Origin: Paenibacillus alginolyticus DSM 5050 = NBRC 15375
GTDB lineage: Bacteria; Bacillota; Bacilli; Paenibacillales; NBRC-103111
Direction: 5' to 3'
Assembly: GCF_000422905.1 (NCBI RefSeq)
Contig: NZ_AUGY01000013.1
Coordinates: 1-64,000, forward strand
Length of the DNA stretch: 64,000 nt
Shown here: positions 24,080 to 33,447 of the stretch, one piece after another
Numbering within the stretch: the first letter of the stretch is position 1
Layout of the letters: each line of letters opens with the position of its first letter
Notes under the pieces: generated by a model
The model's database searches: none
What the model was told of the DNA's origin: nothing
Seen by the model: the letters and a program-made list of their open reading frames with translations, nothing else
Made by a program: the position numbers and the translations under genes

Positions 24080-24128
24080 TTGACATACTTTATACATACC
24101 AATATAATCGTAAATGTAAGCGGTTTAT
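24080..24128 (+). promoter_or_regulatory. Consensus promoter of the mannan operon with cre-like site
   Basis: TTGACA (24080-24085), 17 bases, TATAAT (24103-24108): a perfect sigma-A promoter. TGTAAGCGGTTTAT (24115-24128) just downstream matches the cre consensus at 12 of 14 positions and would allow CcpA blockade. TTGGTATATC (about 24029) and its mirror ATACATACCAA (about 24092) flank the -35 and are candidate regulator sites. Confidence 0.7.
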
Positions 24129-24155
24129 TTGTCGGAATAGAGAGGAGCGAACCCG

Positions 24156-25490
24156 ATGACGAATGAGGCTAAGTTACCTGCATCGATGAGTAAACTCATT
24201 GAGCAAGTAAGTGACGAGTTACTGAAGGAACAACGGCCGAAGCTAGCTGCCATGTTCCGCGATTGCTTCTCCAACACGTATCAAACAACGATTCAAAGAC
24301 TAAAGGATGGATCAACTTTTGTAATCACCGGTGATATACCGGCCATGTGGCTCCGTGACTCATCGGCTCAGGTTCGAGCTTATCTGCTTCTAGCGAGTGA
24401 GGACTCCAGCTTGGCGGATATGATTGAGGGTGTGGTTAAGCGGCAAATGCAATATATTCAACTAGATCCGTATGCCAATGCCTTTAATATAGAGCCAACC
24501 AGCGCAGGGCATCAGCAGGACTTGACCCAAATGAGCCCATGGATCTGGGAGCGTAAATACGAAATCGATTCACTGTGTTATCCTATTCAGCTCAGTTATT
24601 TACTTTGGAAAGCAACAGGGAGAACCGCACATTTCAATGATGCCTATCGATCTGCAGTACGTGAGATCCTTCATCTTTGGCGCATTGAACAAGATCATGA
24701 AATGAAGTCTCCTTATCGCTTCCAACGATTGAATTGTCCTCCGACAGGCACGTTAACGAGAGATGGAAAGGGTAGTCCAGTAGGCTATACAGGAATGACT
24801 TGGTCAGGTTTTCGCCCTAGCGACGATGCTTGCTCGTACGGATATTTGATTCCAGCTAACATGTTTGCCGTTGTGGTGCTCGGTTATATCGCTGAAATTG
24901 CAGAGCAGGTATGGCAGGATGCCAGTCTTAGCCTTGAATCGACTAAGCTTGCCGCTGAGATTAAAGTGGGGATAGAAGCATTCGGAACGATCGAGCATCC
25001 CAAGCTCGGTACGATGTTTGCTTATGAGACGGACGGACTTGGCAACTTCAATCTGATGGATGATGCCAACGTACCCAGCTTGCTCTCGATCCCATACTTG
25101 GGATATGTCGCCGAATCCGATCCAGTTTATCAGCATACACGCAGCTTTATACTTAGTGATGAAAACCCTTACTTTTATAAAGGTAAAGCGGCTCAGGGAA
25201 TCGGCAGTCCGCATACGCCGGATCGCTACATTTGGCATATTTCCCTGGCAGTTCAAGGTCTTACGGCTTCAAGCCGGGAGGAAAAGCTGCGTATCCTTGA
25301 TATGTTAGCCGACACGGATGCTGGAACGGGCCTGATGCATGAGGGCTTCCACGTGGACGATCCATCGCAATATACGCGGCCATGGTTCTCTTGGGCGAAC
25401 TCCATGTTCAGTGAGTTGGTGTTAGACGTATGCGGCCTATCGATTAAGAAGCTTCTGAGAGATCGCGTGAACGCATCGCACTCATCTTAG
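24156..25490 (+). CDS. GH125 exo-alpha-1,6-mannosidase
   Basis: 444 residues with no signal peptide, so cytoplasmic. Family GH125 (formerly DUF1237) phrases run throughout: FVITGDIPAMWLRDSSAQVRAYL, DPYANAFNIEP, WERKYEIDSLCYPIQLSYLLWKATG, the acid-residue region WSGFRPSDDACSYGYLIPANMFA, and the catalytic Glu region GLMHEGFHVDDPSQYTRPWFSWANSMFSEL. It removes single mannoses from alpha-1,6-mannooligosaccharides, matching the import system and the two GH76 enzymes downstream. First structural gene behind a consensus promoter. Confidence 0.94.
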   Translation: MTNEAKLPASMSKLIEQVSDELLKEQRPKLAAMFRDCFSNTYQTTIQRLKDGSTFVITGDIPAMWLRDSSAQVRAYLLLASEDSSLADMIEGVVKRQMQYIQLDPYANAFNIEPTSAGHQQDLTQMSPWIWERKYEIDSLCYPIQLSYLLWKATGRTAHFNDAYRSAVREILHLWRIEQDHEMKSPYRFQRLNCPPTGTLTRDGKGSPVGYTGMTWSGFRPSDDACSYGYLIPANMFAVVVLGYIAEIAEQVWQDASLSLESTKLAAEIKVGIEAFGTIEHPKLGTMFAYETDGLGNFNLMDDANVPSLLSIPYLGYVAESDPVYQHTRSFILSDENPYFYKGKAAQGIGSPHTPDRYIWHISLAVQGLTASSREEKLRILDMLADTDAGTGLMHEGFHVDDPSQYTRPWFSWANSMFSELVLDVCGLSIKKLLRDRVNASHSS

Positions 25491-25532
25491 GTTATACAGG
25501 GGGTGGAACCCCTATTAACATAGCAACTGCAC

Positions 25533-25546
25533 TTGTAACGTTTACT
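25533..25546 (+). promoter_or_regulatory. cre-like/LacI-type dyad before the binding-protein gene
   Basis: TTGTAACGTTTACT, read on the minus strand as AGTAAACGTTACAA, matches 12 of 14 cre positions. It lies between the GH125 stop and the binding-protein gene. Confidence 0.4.
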
Positions 25547-25565
25547 TAAAAAGGGAGGAAGAAAC

Positions 25566-26894
25566 ATGAAAAAATGGATGACCGTTTTAACTGCTCTCTC
25601 GCTCACGTTTGGTTTGGCAGCATGCAGCACGAAAACTGGCGGGGATCAACCGGCTGATAGCAAAAAGCCTGAGGCCACGACAGCACCGGCAGCATCGACA
25701 GCCGCCACCAAAGCAGCACCTGTTGAAATTACGTTCTGGGGCGACTGGGGCGGAGAAGGTGAAAAGCAGTTTGTGATGATGGCTGATGCATTCAATAAAT
25801 CGCAAGACAAGATTAAAGTTAAATATGTTCTGCAGGAAGATATGATCACGAAGTTTCTGACAGCGGCTACCTCAGGCGGTTCGCCAGATATTATGTTCTG
25901 GGACAGATGGCGGACTTCGCTGTATGCATCCAAGAACGTGCTTCACCCGATAGACGATTATTTGAAGAAAGACAATATTAACCGTGGCGATTATTACGAT
26001 GAAGCCTTGAAGGAGCTTTCCTCTGGCGGAAAGCTGTATGGCCTTCCATTAACGGTTGATGCTCGCGCACTATTTTATAATAAGAAATTGTTCGCTGAGA
26101 AAGGTCTTCAGCCGCCGAAGACCTGGGATGAGCTGGAGAATGCGGCTAAGCAGTTAACGGTATGGGAAGGCGATAAGCTAGTTCGCTCCGGCATGTCGAT
26201 GCAGGATAATGGCCTGTTCAATATGTGGCTGCAGCAAGCAGGCGGTTCTATGATGACCAGCGATCTGAAGAAGACGAATTTCAATAATGAACAAGGCAAA
26301 CAAGTATTGGATTTCTGGGATAAATTGATCAATAAGGATAAGGTGTATAAAGTAGGGTTTGAAAAAGGTCTAGGCGAAGGCACGGATGCTTTTGTGACAG
26401 GAAAAGTAGCTATGACTTATACAGGTCCGTGGATGCTTTCAACTTATAAGAAATACGGCAAGGATCTTGACTTCGGTGTTGTTCCTCCTCCAGCAGGACC
26501 TGGCGGCGCCAAAGGAAGCGTAATGGGCGGTTTCGGTCTCGTGATACCAGCGGGCTCCAAGCATAAAGACGAGGCATGGGAATTCGAGAAATGGTGGTTA
26601 GCGAATAAAGACAACACGCTGCTATGGGCGAAAACAAGCTTAAACCTGCCAGGCTTCAAACCGGCTCTGCAGGATCCGTTCTTCAAGGACGATCCGAACT
26701 GGAAGCCATTCATGGATACACTGGAATTCGCCAAGATTCGTCCGCAGCATCCAGGATATTCAGTTATGGAAGGCGATGGTCTAATGCCGAATATTGAGCT
26801 ATTCATTCAAGGCAAGCAGGATGCGGCCACGACGCTCAAGAAGGGGCAAGAGCAAGGTGATAAGCTGCTGGATCAGAACGCAGCAGGGAAGTAA
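25566..26894 (+). CDS. Sugar ABC transporter substrate-binding lipoprotein
   Basis: 442 residues of the family-1 extracellular sugar-binding fold. Signal sequence with lipobox LAAC (Cys 20), a Thr/Ala/Pro linker (about 28-52), then VEITFWGDWGGEGEKQFVMMADAFNKSQ. Signature binding-protein phrases are GSPDIMFWDRWRT, GLPLTVDARALFYNKKLF and FVTGKVAMTYTGPWML. It probably captures alpha-1,6-mannooligosaccharides, judging from the surrounding GH125 and GH76 genes. GGGAGGAAG lies upstream. A hairpin after the stop may set its expression above the permeases. Confidence 0.93.
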   Translation: MKKWMTVLTALSLTFGLAACSTKTGGDQPADSKKPEATTAPAASTAATKAAPVEITFWGDWGGEGEKQFVMMADAFNKSQDKIKVKYVLQEDMITKFLTAATSGGSPDIMFWDRWRTSLYASKNVLHPIDDYLKKDNINRGDYYDEALKELSSGGKLYGLPLTVDARALFYNKKLFAEKGLQPPKTWDELENAAKQLTVWEGDKLVRSGMSMQDNGLFNMWLQQAGGSMMTSDLKKTNFNNEQGKQVLDFWDKLINKDKVYKVGFEKGLGEGTDAFVTGKVAMTYTGPWMLSTYKKYGKDLDFGVVPPPAGPGGAKGSVMGGFGLVIPAGSKHKDEAWEFEKWWLANKDNTLLWAKTSLNLPGFKPALQDPFFKDDPNWKPFMDTLEFAKIRPQHPGYSVMEGDGLMPNIELFIQGKQDAATTLKKGQEQGDKLLDQNAAGK

Positions 26895-26906
26895 CTAGAA
26901 ATGCCG

Positions 26907-26929
26907 GGGAGGGGTATCCCTCCCTTTTT
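26907..26929 (+). terminator. Attenuating hairpin between binding protein and permeases
   Basis: GGGAGGG-GTAT-CCCTCCC followed by five Ts inside the operon. Partial termination would give more binding protein than permease. Confidence 0.7.
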
Positions 26930-26947
26930 GTGGAAGGGGGAATTCGC

Positions 26948-27832
26948 TTGGCATCGATAACCAAGCTGGGTCGACATCAAGCTAGGATGGGTTATCTCTT
27001 TATTACGCCAACGATTTTGCTATTTATAATTTTTACGATCATTCCGGTCATCATGGCATTCTATCTAAGCTTCACGAATTATGACATTGTAAGTAAAAAC
27101 GATTTCGTTGGATTGGATAATTATAAGCGTCTAGCTGAAGATAACATCTTTTGGACGACTCTGAAGAACGTTTTGTTTTACTCCGTTCTTTATATTCCGC
27201 TGAATATTGCCATCTCTTTATCGATGGCCTTGCTGTTTATGCGCAGCCGTTTTGGCGTAAAGCTGTTTCGTACCGCCGGTTACTTGCCAACGTTAACCTC
27301 TGGCGTTGCTGCGGCCACGGTGTGGATATGGCTGTTAAATCCCGAGTTTGGACTCGTGAACGATATTCTGAGCAAGTTTGGAATCACAGGACCTTCCTGG
27401 TTGGCTGAAATGCCTTACGCCATGCTGTCCATTGTGTTAGTGACCTTGTGGCAATCCGTTGGATCGAACATGATCATTTATTTAGCGGGACTTAACGGGG
27501 TTCCCGATCATCTGTATGAATCCGCAAAGCTGGACGGAGCTAATGCTTGGCAGTCCTTTCGCTATATTACTTGGCCAGTGCTGAGGCCAACCACCTTTTT
27601 CGTAAGTACAATGGCCATTATTGGTGCGCTGCAGTTGTTTGACCAGGCTTTCGTATTGACCAAGGGCGGTCCCGCCAACTCGACGAAAACAACGGTGTAT
27701 CACATTTATCAGCAGGGCTTCAACCAGCTCCAGATGGGCTACGCGGATGCGATGGCGTTTGCGCTGTCTATTATTATATTAGTGTTTTCGCTCATTAATA
27801 TGAGACTAAACAAAGAGGAATCCGTGATTTAG
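26948..27832 (+). CDS. Sugar ABC transporter permease (MalF-type)
   Basis: About 294 residues with six predicted membrane segments, starting YLFITPTILLFIIFTIIPVIMAFYLSF. The EAA-loop that docks the ATPase is visible as LYESAKLDGANAWQSFRYITWPVLRP. TTG 26948 is chosen because GAAGGGGG lies 7 bases upstream (GTG 26930 would precede that site). Works with the following MalG-type permease. No ATPase gene is present, so a shared MsmX-like ATPase is expected elsewhere in the genome. Confidence 0.92.
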   Translation: MASITKLGRHQARMGYLFITPTILLFIIFTIIPVIMAFYLSFTNYDIVSKNDFVGLDNYKRLAEDNIFWTTLKNVLFYSVLYIPLNIAISLSMALLFMRSRFGVKLFRTAGYLPTLTSGVAAATVWIWLLNPEFGLVNDILSKFGITGPSWLAEMPYAMLSIVLVTLWQSVGSNMIIYLAGLNGVPDHLYESAKLDGANAWQSFRYITWPVLRPTTFFVSTMAIIGALQLFDQAFVLTKGGPANSTKTTVYHIYQQGFNQLQMGYADAMAFALSIIILVFSLINMRLNKEESVI

Positions 27833-27844
27833 GAGGGATGGCAA

Positions 27845-28714
27845 ATGAAGCTACAAACCTATTGGCAAACGACAATCTTGTATATCATTTCCATCGCCGT
27901 CTGCATCGTCATGGTCGTCCCGTTTGTATGGAGTCTTATCACTTCCATCCGTCCGGATGAAGAGATTTTCATGCTGCCGATTCAATGGATTCCTTCCAGC
28001 ATAACGATGGAGCATTATCGCAAGGCATTTGAGCTCGTTCCATTCGGTCTATATTTCTGGAATTCATTTTACCTTGCGTTCATGGGCGTGCTCTTCAACT
28101 TGCTTTTCGGCTCTTTAAGCGGCTATGCCTTCGCTAAGCTTCATTTCCGCGGAAGAGATGCGATTTTCAAAATTCTGCTTGCTGCCATGATGATCCCTGG
28201 TGTTGTGACGATGATCCCGCAATTTTTCGTGCTGAAGCACATTCCTTTCATAGGTGGAAATGATTGGCTGGGCGTTGGCGGCAATGGCTTGCTCAATACA
28301 TTTTGGGCGATTATTTTGCCAGGAGCATCGGGATCCTTTGCGGTATTTTTTATGAGGCAATTTTTCGTATCTTTACCTAGTGATTTGCAAGAAGTATCTC
28401 GAATTGAAGGCAGCGGGGAGCTTCGTATCTTTTGGAACATCTATATTCCGCTCGCGAAGCCGGCTTTGGCTACACTCGGCATATTCACCTTTCAAGCAGG
28501 CTGGAACAGCTTTCTCGGCCCACTCATTATGCTTAACGACCCTGCCAAGAAAACGATTCAGCTAGGCTTAGCTGCCTTTACTTATAACAAACAGGTCGAC
28601 TTCGGCCCGTTGATGGCAGGTGCTTTAATTGCGGTAGTGCCGATACTGATCTTGTTCTTGCTGCTGCAGAAGTATTTTGTGCAAGGAATCGCTTTTACAG
28701 GAACGAAAGGATAG
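27845..28714 (+). CDS. Sugar ABC transporter permease (MalG-type)
   Basis: 289 residues, six membrane segments, first at about 12-32 (ILYIISIAVCIVMVVPFVWSL). EAA-loop: LQEVSRIEGSGELRIFWNIYIPLAKPAL. It forms the channel with the MalF-type partner 12 bases upstream. The typical C-terminal FVQGIAFTGTKG of this permease class is present. AGGAGGG precedes the ATG. Confidence 0.92.
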   Translation: MKLQTYWQTTILYIISIAVCIVMVVPFVWSLITSIRPDEEIFMLPIQWIPSSITMEHYRKAFELVPFGLYFWNSFYLAFMGVLFNLLFGSLSGYAFAKLHFRGRDAIFKILLAAMMIPGVVTMIPQFFVLKHIPFIGGNDWLGVGGNGLLNTFWAIILPGASGSFAVFFMRQFFVSLPSDLQEVSRIEGSGELRIFWNIYIPLAKPALATLGIFTFQAGWNSFLGPLIMLNDPAKKTIQLGLAAFTYNKQVDFGPLMAGALIAVVPILILFLLLQKYFVQGIAFTGTKG

Positions 28715-28744
28715 TACGCAGGTCGGACAGATAGGTGAAGCGAA

Positions 28745-29923
28745 TTGACAATTCGATTAAAAATGATCATAGCCCTGATGATTGTTGGGATAGGCATTAT
28801 CGTGGCTGCTAGCTGGGGAGTGGAGACAATGGACAAAAACAATAAGATGACCGATGTGCAAGTGAGCACAAAGAGAGAAACCTGGGAGCAGCGTGCGGAT
28901 CTAGCGCAAGCCGGGCTGCTGAAGCAATATTGGAACGGAAAGCTGAACTTATTCGATAATTTGTCGCCTTGCAATGATCTATGCAATGAGAAATTCCATT
29001 ACTGGTGGCAAGCGCATGGTGTAGATACGCTGGTGGACGCTTATGCAAGAACCGGCGATACGGCATATAAAGGCTACCTGGCGAACATGTATCAGGGGAT
29101 TTTGGACCGCAATGGCGGCGTATGGCCGAATGATTTTTACGATGATATGGAATGGTTGGCTCTAGCTTGGCTCCGTGCGTATAACGCTACAGGCGATGAG
29201 AAATATAAGGAAGCCGCACTTGAGCTTTGGGAAGATATTAAGACGGGATGGAACGAAGAGCAAGGCGGAGGCATTGCATGGCGCAGGCCGCAGCTTGATT
29301 ATAAGAATACGCCGGCGAATGCGCCAGCTGTCATTCTAGCTGCTAGATTGTATAAGCAGTTCGGCAAGTTGGAGGATCTAGCTTGGGCGAAAAAGATTTA
29401 CGATTGGCAGAAGGTAAGTCTCGTTGATCCGGATACGGGCTTCGTCTGGGATGGGAAAAACCGCGAAGGGGACGGCAAGATTGATAAGAGCTGGGAATTC
29501 TCCTATTGCCAAGGTGTTTATATCGGAGCAGGAGTTGCGCTGTTTCAGGCGACTGGGGACAAAAGCTATCTTGCGGATGCGGCTCGGACTGCGCAAGCAT
29601 CGAAGCTCAGACTGACAAGTCCGGCAACAGGCATGCTGCCTAGTGAAAGCAATGGCGACGGCGGATTATTCAAAGGCATATACGTTCGTTATTTGACGGA
29701 GCTCGTTCTTGCTGACCCAGGTCAGAAGGAGTCGCTTGAGCTTCTTGTAACGAATGCAGACAGCCTCTGGAAATACGGGAGAGATGAGCAGCGCGTCATG
29801 TTCAGTAAATCATGGGCGGCAACACCTGAGCCTGCAGAGGATTTGAGCGTAAATCTAAGCGGCGTTATGCTCCTTGAGCGTATGGCCGCGTTGGAGAAGC
29901 AAGGATTGCTGAAACAGAATTAA
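28745..29923 (+). CDS. GH76 alpha-1,6-mannanase, membrane-anchored or secreted
   Basis: 392 residues from TTG 28745 (AGGTGA upstream; ATG 28763 also possible). A single N-terminal hydrophobic stretch (MIIALMIVGIGIIVAAS) lacks a lipobox and may be an uncleaved anchor. The GH76 domain includes FHYWWQAHGVDTLVDAYARTGD, the catalytic Asp pair in FYDDMEWLALAWLRAYNATGD, GGGIAWRR, NAPAVILAARLY and FSYCQGVYIGAGVALFQATGD. It cuts internal alpha-1,6-mannan bonds at or near the cell surface, giving oligosaccharides for the transporter. Confidence 0.9.
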   Translation: MTIRLKMIIALMIVGIGIIVAASWGVETMDKNNKMTDVQVSTKRETWEQRADLAQAGLLKQYWNGKLNLFDNLSPCNDLCNEKFHYWWQAHGVDTLVDAYARTGDTAYKGYLANMYQGILDRNGGVWPNDFYDDMEWLALAWLRAYNATGDEKYKEAALELWEDIKTGWNEEQGGGIAWRRPQLDYKNTPANAPAVILAARLYKQFGKLEDLAWAKKIYDWQKVSLVDPDTGFVWDGKNREGDGKIDKSWEFSYCQGVYIGAGVALFQATGDKSYLADAARTAQASKLRLTSPATGMLPSESNGDGGLFKGIYVRYLTELVLADPGQKESLELLVTNADSLWKYGRDEQRVMFSKSWAATPEPAEDLSVNLSGVMLLERMAALEKQGLLKQN

Positions 29924-29935
29924 GGCATTGAGAAG

Positions 29936-29963
29936 AGGGGCAGCCGAAAATCTGCCCCTTTAT
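29936..29963 (+). terminator. Terminator after the first GH76 gene
   Basis: AGGGGCAG / CTGCCCCT stem with a broken T-tract (TTTATT). It closes the transporter operon. Confidence 0.7.
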
Positions 29964-30071
29964 TAATAACACAGAGGAGTCGAAGGATAGATGCGGAAAG
30001 GAGGTGAAATTTACAGTTTTGAAAGCGCATTCACAACAACTAATTTTATGTGAGAAAAGGAGTTGTTTTAT

Positions 30072-31640
30072 GTGATCGTGCAAAGAAGATCAGTTGTCAA
30101 ATGGTTAAGTGTGAGTTCAGTAATGGCCCTTTTCCTATCCGTTTGGGGAGGTGCGAATCGTGCATCTGCTTTCACAGCGTCGAATGCTGACACCGCGATG
30201 AATTCATTAGTAAACGTATTCTACGATGCTAACGCTAAATACTTCTACACGAACAGCGATCATCTCATACATGCTGCACATGCTTTTGGACCGAATGGAG
30301 GACTGTACACTGATTTCTGGTGGGAGGCTCAGATGTGGGAGACGGTCATGGATGCTTATCAGCGGACGGGAAGCAGCACTTACCGCACAATGATCGATGA
30401 TATTTACACCGGATTCAATGCAAAATATACGAATATGATTGATAACCAATTCAATGATGATCTTGGCTGGTGGGCGCTTGCTTGTCTGCGTGCATACGAA
30501 ATTACCGGTACGCAAGAATATTTGAACCGCGGGTCCTTCCTTTTCGATCAAGTCTATGCCTACTGGGATACGACTTATTACGGAGGAGGAATCTGGTGGA
30601 GAAAGGATGCAACGGACCCGGCAACCAGCAGTAATGCTCAGAAAAATATGGCTTCCAATGCTCCTATGGTAATGACGGCTATTAAACTAAAAAATGCCTA
30701 TAATAACAGCACTTATCTTACGAAAGCCCAGCAAATGTACACTTGGATTAAAACGAAGCTGGTCAGTGGAAACAAAGTAAATGATCACATGGAAGGCACT
30801 GGAGCGGGTATCGTCAAGGATTGGGATTTCACCTACAACTACGGAACTTTTCTTGGAGCGGCGACCGCTTTATATGGGGCTACTGGTACGAGCAGCTACC
30901 TAACGGATGCGAATAATGCAGCTGGATATGTGATAGACAAAATGACTTCGGCTACTACCTTGATGTACGAAGAAGAGAATGATGCTCCTGGATTTAAAAT
31001 GATCTTTGCCCGCAATCTGAATCAGCTTCGCGTACAAGCAGGCCAATCGCAATATCTAAACTTTTTGCAGCAAAATGCCACACAAGCATGGAATCATAAA
31101 AGAACTTCGGATGGCATTATCGGAAGTGATTGGACGGCTCCAACTGGTTCCGCCTATATCCAAAGCCTAACTGCGGCTGCGGGTGCATCTATTCTTCAAT
31201 TCGTTTCTCCGGATAATTATACGGGCAATATAGCGGGGAACGGTCTTTATGAAGCGGAAAATGCCCGGCGCACCTTAGCCAGCGGTGTTGGCATGATCAA
31301 CGAAAGCACACAGACCGGCTTTAATGGCCGGGGCTATGTCGCAGGCTGGAATACGAATGGAACATCGCTTGATTTCTATGTGAATCAGAATAATGCGGGA
31401 ACGAAGACGATTACATTCCGATATGCAGCGGCCGCCGGCAATGCAAGCCGATACGTCAAAGTAAATGGTGTAGACGTGGCTGCTAATTTGAACTTTTCGG
31501 GAACTTCCGGCTGGAGCAGTTGGAATACTGTTTCTATGACCATATCCCTTCAAGCAGGATCTAATACAATACAACTTGGTTATGACACCTCGAAAGGAAA
31601 CAATAACTGGCTGAATGTAGACCAACTTTATGGCTTGTAA
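30072..31640 (+). CDS. Secreted GH76 alpha-1,6-mannanase with C-terminal carbohydrate-binding module
   Basis: About 522 residues from GTG 30072 (AAAGGAG 9 bases upstream). A Sec signal peptide ends near ANRASAF. GH76 domain about 35-370, with GLYTDFWWEAQMWETVMDAYQRTG, the catalytic Asp pair in QFNDDLGWWALACLRAYEITG, GGGIWWRKD and FTYNYGTFLGAATALYGATG. The C-terminal ~125 residues (GLYEAENARRTLASG.., ending NNWLNVDQLYGL) form a CBM6/CBM35-type beta-sandwich. Extracellular endo-mannanase that would bind and degrade polymeric alpha-mannan; sister of the anchored GH76 upstream. Confidence 0.92.
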   Translation: MIVQRRSVVKWLSVSSVMALFLSVWGGANRASAFTASNADTAMNSLVNVFYDANAKYFYTNSDHLIHAAHAFGPNGGLYTDFWWEAQMWETVMDAYQRTGSSTYRTMIDDIYTGFNAKYTNMIDNQFNDDLGWWALACLRAYEITGTQEYLNRGSFLFDQVYAYWDTTYYGGGIWWRKDATDPATSSNAQKNMASNAPMVMTAIKLKNAYNNSTYLTKAQQMYTWIKTKLVSGNKVNDHMEGTGAGIVKDWDFTYNYGTFLGAATALYGATGTSSYLTDANNAAGYVIDKMTSATTLMYEEENDAPGFKMIFARNLNQLRVQAGQSQYLNFLQQNATQAWNHKRTSDGIIGSDWTAPTGSAYIQSLTAAAGASILQFVSPDNYTGNIAGNGLYEAENARRTLASGVGMINESTQTGFNGRGYVAGWNTNGTSLDFYVNQNNAGTKTITFRYAAAAGNASRYVKVNGVDVAANLNFSGTSGWSSWNTVSMTISLQAGSNTIQLGYDTSKGNNNWLNVDQLYGL

Positions 31641-31671
31641 GCCCAATTTATTTCCAAAATGGAGGTTTTTT

Positions 31672-33345
31672 ATGAGAAAATCGACTCGGAAAAAAATTCA
31701 TTTTATCGTGCAAATCCTACTCGCTTTCCTGCTTGCTATGCCCATTGTGCTGTTTGGCAGCATCGCTCCGCAAACAGCATCTGCCTTAAATAATGGCTTA
31801 TCGCCAACTCCGCCAATGGGTTGGAATAGTTGGAACTTCTATGCTTGTAACGTGGATGAAGTGAAAATTAAGCAAGCGGCCGATACGATGGTAAGCAGCG
31901 GTATGCAGGCAGCCGGATACAAGTACATTGTGATCGATGATTGCTGGCAGACAGGCCGGACCAGCGACGGTACCATAATTGCCGATCCGGTCAAATTCCC
32001 AAGCGGTATGGCATCACTTGCGAGCTATGTGCATAGCAAAGGCTTAAAATTCGGGCTCTACACGGATGCCGGGTTCACTACTTGTGCTGGAAAACCGGGG
32101 ATGTATTCACATGAGGTACAGGATGCGAATACGTTTGCTTCCTGGGGTGTTGATTACGTCAAGATCGACTGGTGCGATAATGGAGGCATGGATCCGCAAA
32201 CCAGGTATACGATCATTCGGGACGCTCTCGCTAACTCGGGAAGGCCCATCCTATTCAGCATTTGCAATTGGGGCATCAACAAACCATGGGTGTGGGGTGC
32301 GGCCACGGGCAATATGTGGAGGACAACGGACGATATCTTCGACTACTGGGACCGAGTAACTTGGATCATTGATCAGAACGCTCCGCTTGCCAATTTTGCG
32401 GGGCCTACCAAAGGCTGGAATGACGCAGATATGCTCATGGTTGGTAATTATGGAACTGGCGCCGTCTTCGGCGGAGGCATGACGGATACGGAATACCGTT
32501 CGCATTTCTCGATGTGGACGATTATGGCTTCGCCATTAATTGCTGGAAATAATTTGAGTACGATGAGCCAATTTACCAAAGATACACTGATGAATTCTGA
32601 AGTAATTGCTGTAAATCAGGATGCGCTTGGCAGCCAAGGCATTTTAGTAAGCGATCTCGGAGGATTGCAGGTGTACTCCAAAAAACTGCAGACTACTGGA
32701 ACGCGTGCGGTAGTGTTGTTTAATCGTACAGGTGCGGCTGCGAACATGACGATCAATTTTTCGAGCATCGGCCTCAGTGCTACCGCTAGTATCAGGGATT
32801 TATGGTCCAAGACCGAGAAGGGGTCGTTCACCAACAGCTACACAGTGAATGTACCTTCACATGGGACGGTTATGGTGAAATTGACGGGATCAGAAACAAC
32901 GAGCGGTTCCTTTATCTCAGGTAAAACGTACCGAATCGTACCCAAATCGACGGGCTTATCCGTTGCCGTTGAAGCAGCTTCCTTAAACAATGGAGCGAAA
33001 ATATTTCAATGGGATTACGGCACTGCGCAAAATGACCAATGGGTGATTACATCAACAACGGCAGGCTTTAATAAAATTATCAATGTGAAGAGCGGTAAGT
33101 CAATGGCTGTCAGAAACGCCTCCTTGATGGACGGAGAAGACGTGATCCAATGGGATTTCGGCTCGACCCTCAATGATCAGTGGGAAATTTCGGGCGTAGG
33201 CGGCGGTTATTTTAAAATTATTAACAGGCTATCCGGCAAGGCATTGAATGTAGCCGATAACTCGCTCATCGCTGGCGGTAAAATGATTCAATGGCCGTAT
33301 TCCGCCGCGGATAATATGACGTTCCAGTTAATTCCGTTGAACTAA
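31672..33345 (+). CDS. Secreted GH27 alpha-galactosidase with ricin-type lectin domain
   Basis: 557 residues from ATG 31672 (GGAGG upstream). Signal peptide ends near TASALNN. The GH27 barrel starts LSPTPPMGWNSWNFYACNVDE and has IVIDDCWQ, the nucleophile in YVKIDWCDNGG and the acid/base region WRTTDDIFDYW. The C-terminal ~140 residues carry three QW-type repeats (IFQWDYGTAQNDQW, VIQWDFGSTLNDQW, MIQWPYSAADNMTFQ) of a CBM13/ricin-B lectin. It removes terminal alpha-galactose, or possibly beta-L-arabinopyranose as in some GH27. The context suggests galactose side chains on fungal alpha-mannan. Confidence 0.92.
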   Translation: MRKSTRKKIHFIVQILLAFLLAMPIVLFGSIAPQTASALNNGLSPTPPMGWNSWNFYACNVDEVKIKQAADTMVSSGMQAAGYKYIVIDDCWQTGRTSDGTIIADPVKFPSGMASLASYVHSKGLKFGLYTDAGFTTCAGKPGMYSHEVQDANTFASWGVDYVKIDWCDNGGMDPQTRYTIIRDALANSGRPILFSICNWGINKPWVWGAATGNMWRTTDDIFDYWDRVTWIIDQNAPLANFAGPTKGWNDADMLMVGNYGTGAVFGGGMTDTEYRSHFSMWTIMASPLIAGNNLSTMSQFTKDTLMNSEVIAVNQDALGSQGILVSDLGGLQVYSKKLQTTGTRAVVLFNRTGAAANMTINFSSIGLSATASIRDLWSKTEKGSFTNSYTVNVPSHGTVMVKLTGSETTSGSFISGKTYRIVPKSTGLSVAVEAASLNNGAKIFQWDYGTAQNDQWVITSTTAGFNKIINVKSGKSMAVRNASLMDGEDVIQWDFGSTLNDQWEISGVGGGYFKIINRLSGKALNVADNSLIAGGKMIQWPYSAADNMTFQLIPLN

Positions 33346-33387
33346 CCCAGTATTTTTCTAACATGCCCCAAAAATACCCCGAAAAAG

Positions 33388-33426
33388 GTCAAAGAACCTT
33401 CCCGATAATGGGAAGGTTCTTTTTAG
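33388..33426. terminator. Bidirectional terminator between GH27 and glsA
   Basis: AAGAACCTTCCC / GGGAAGGTTCTT stem with T-runs on the plus side and an A-rich left flank, serving the convergent genes. Confidence 0.85.
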
Positions 33427-33447
33427 TATTAATGAACTCTATTATAG

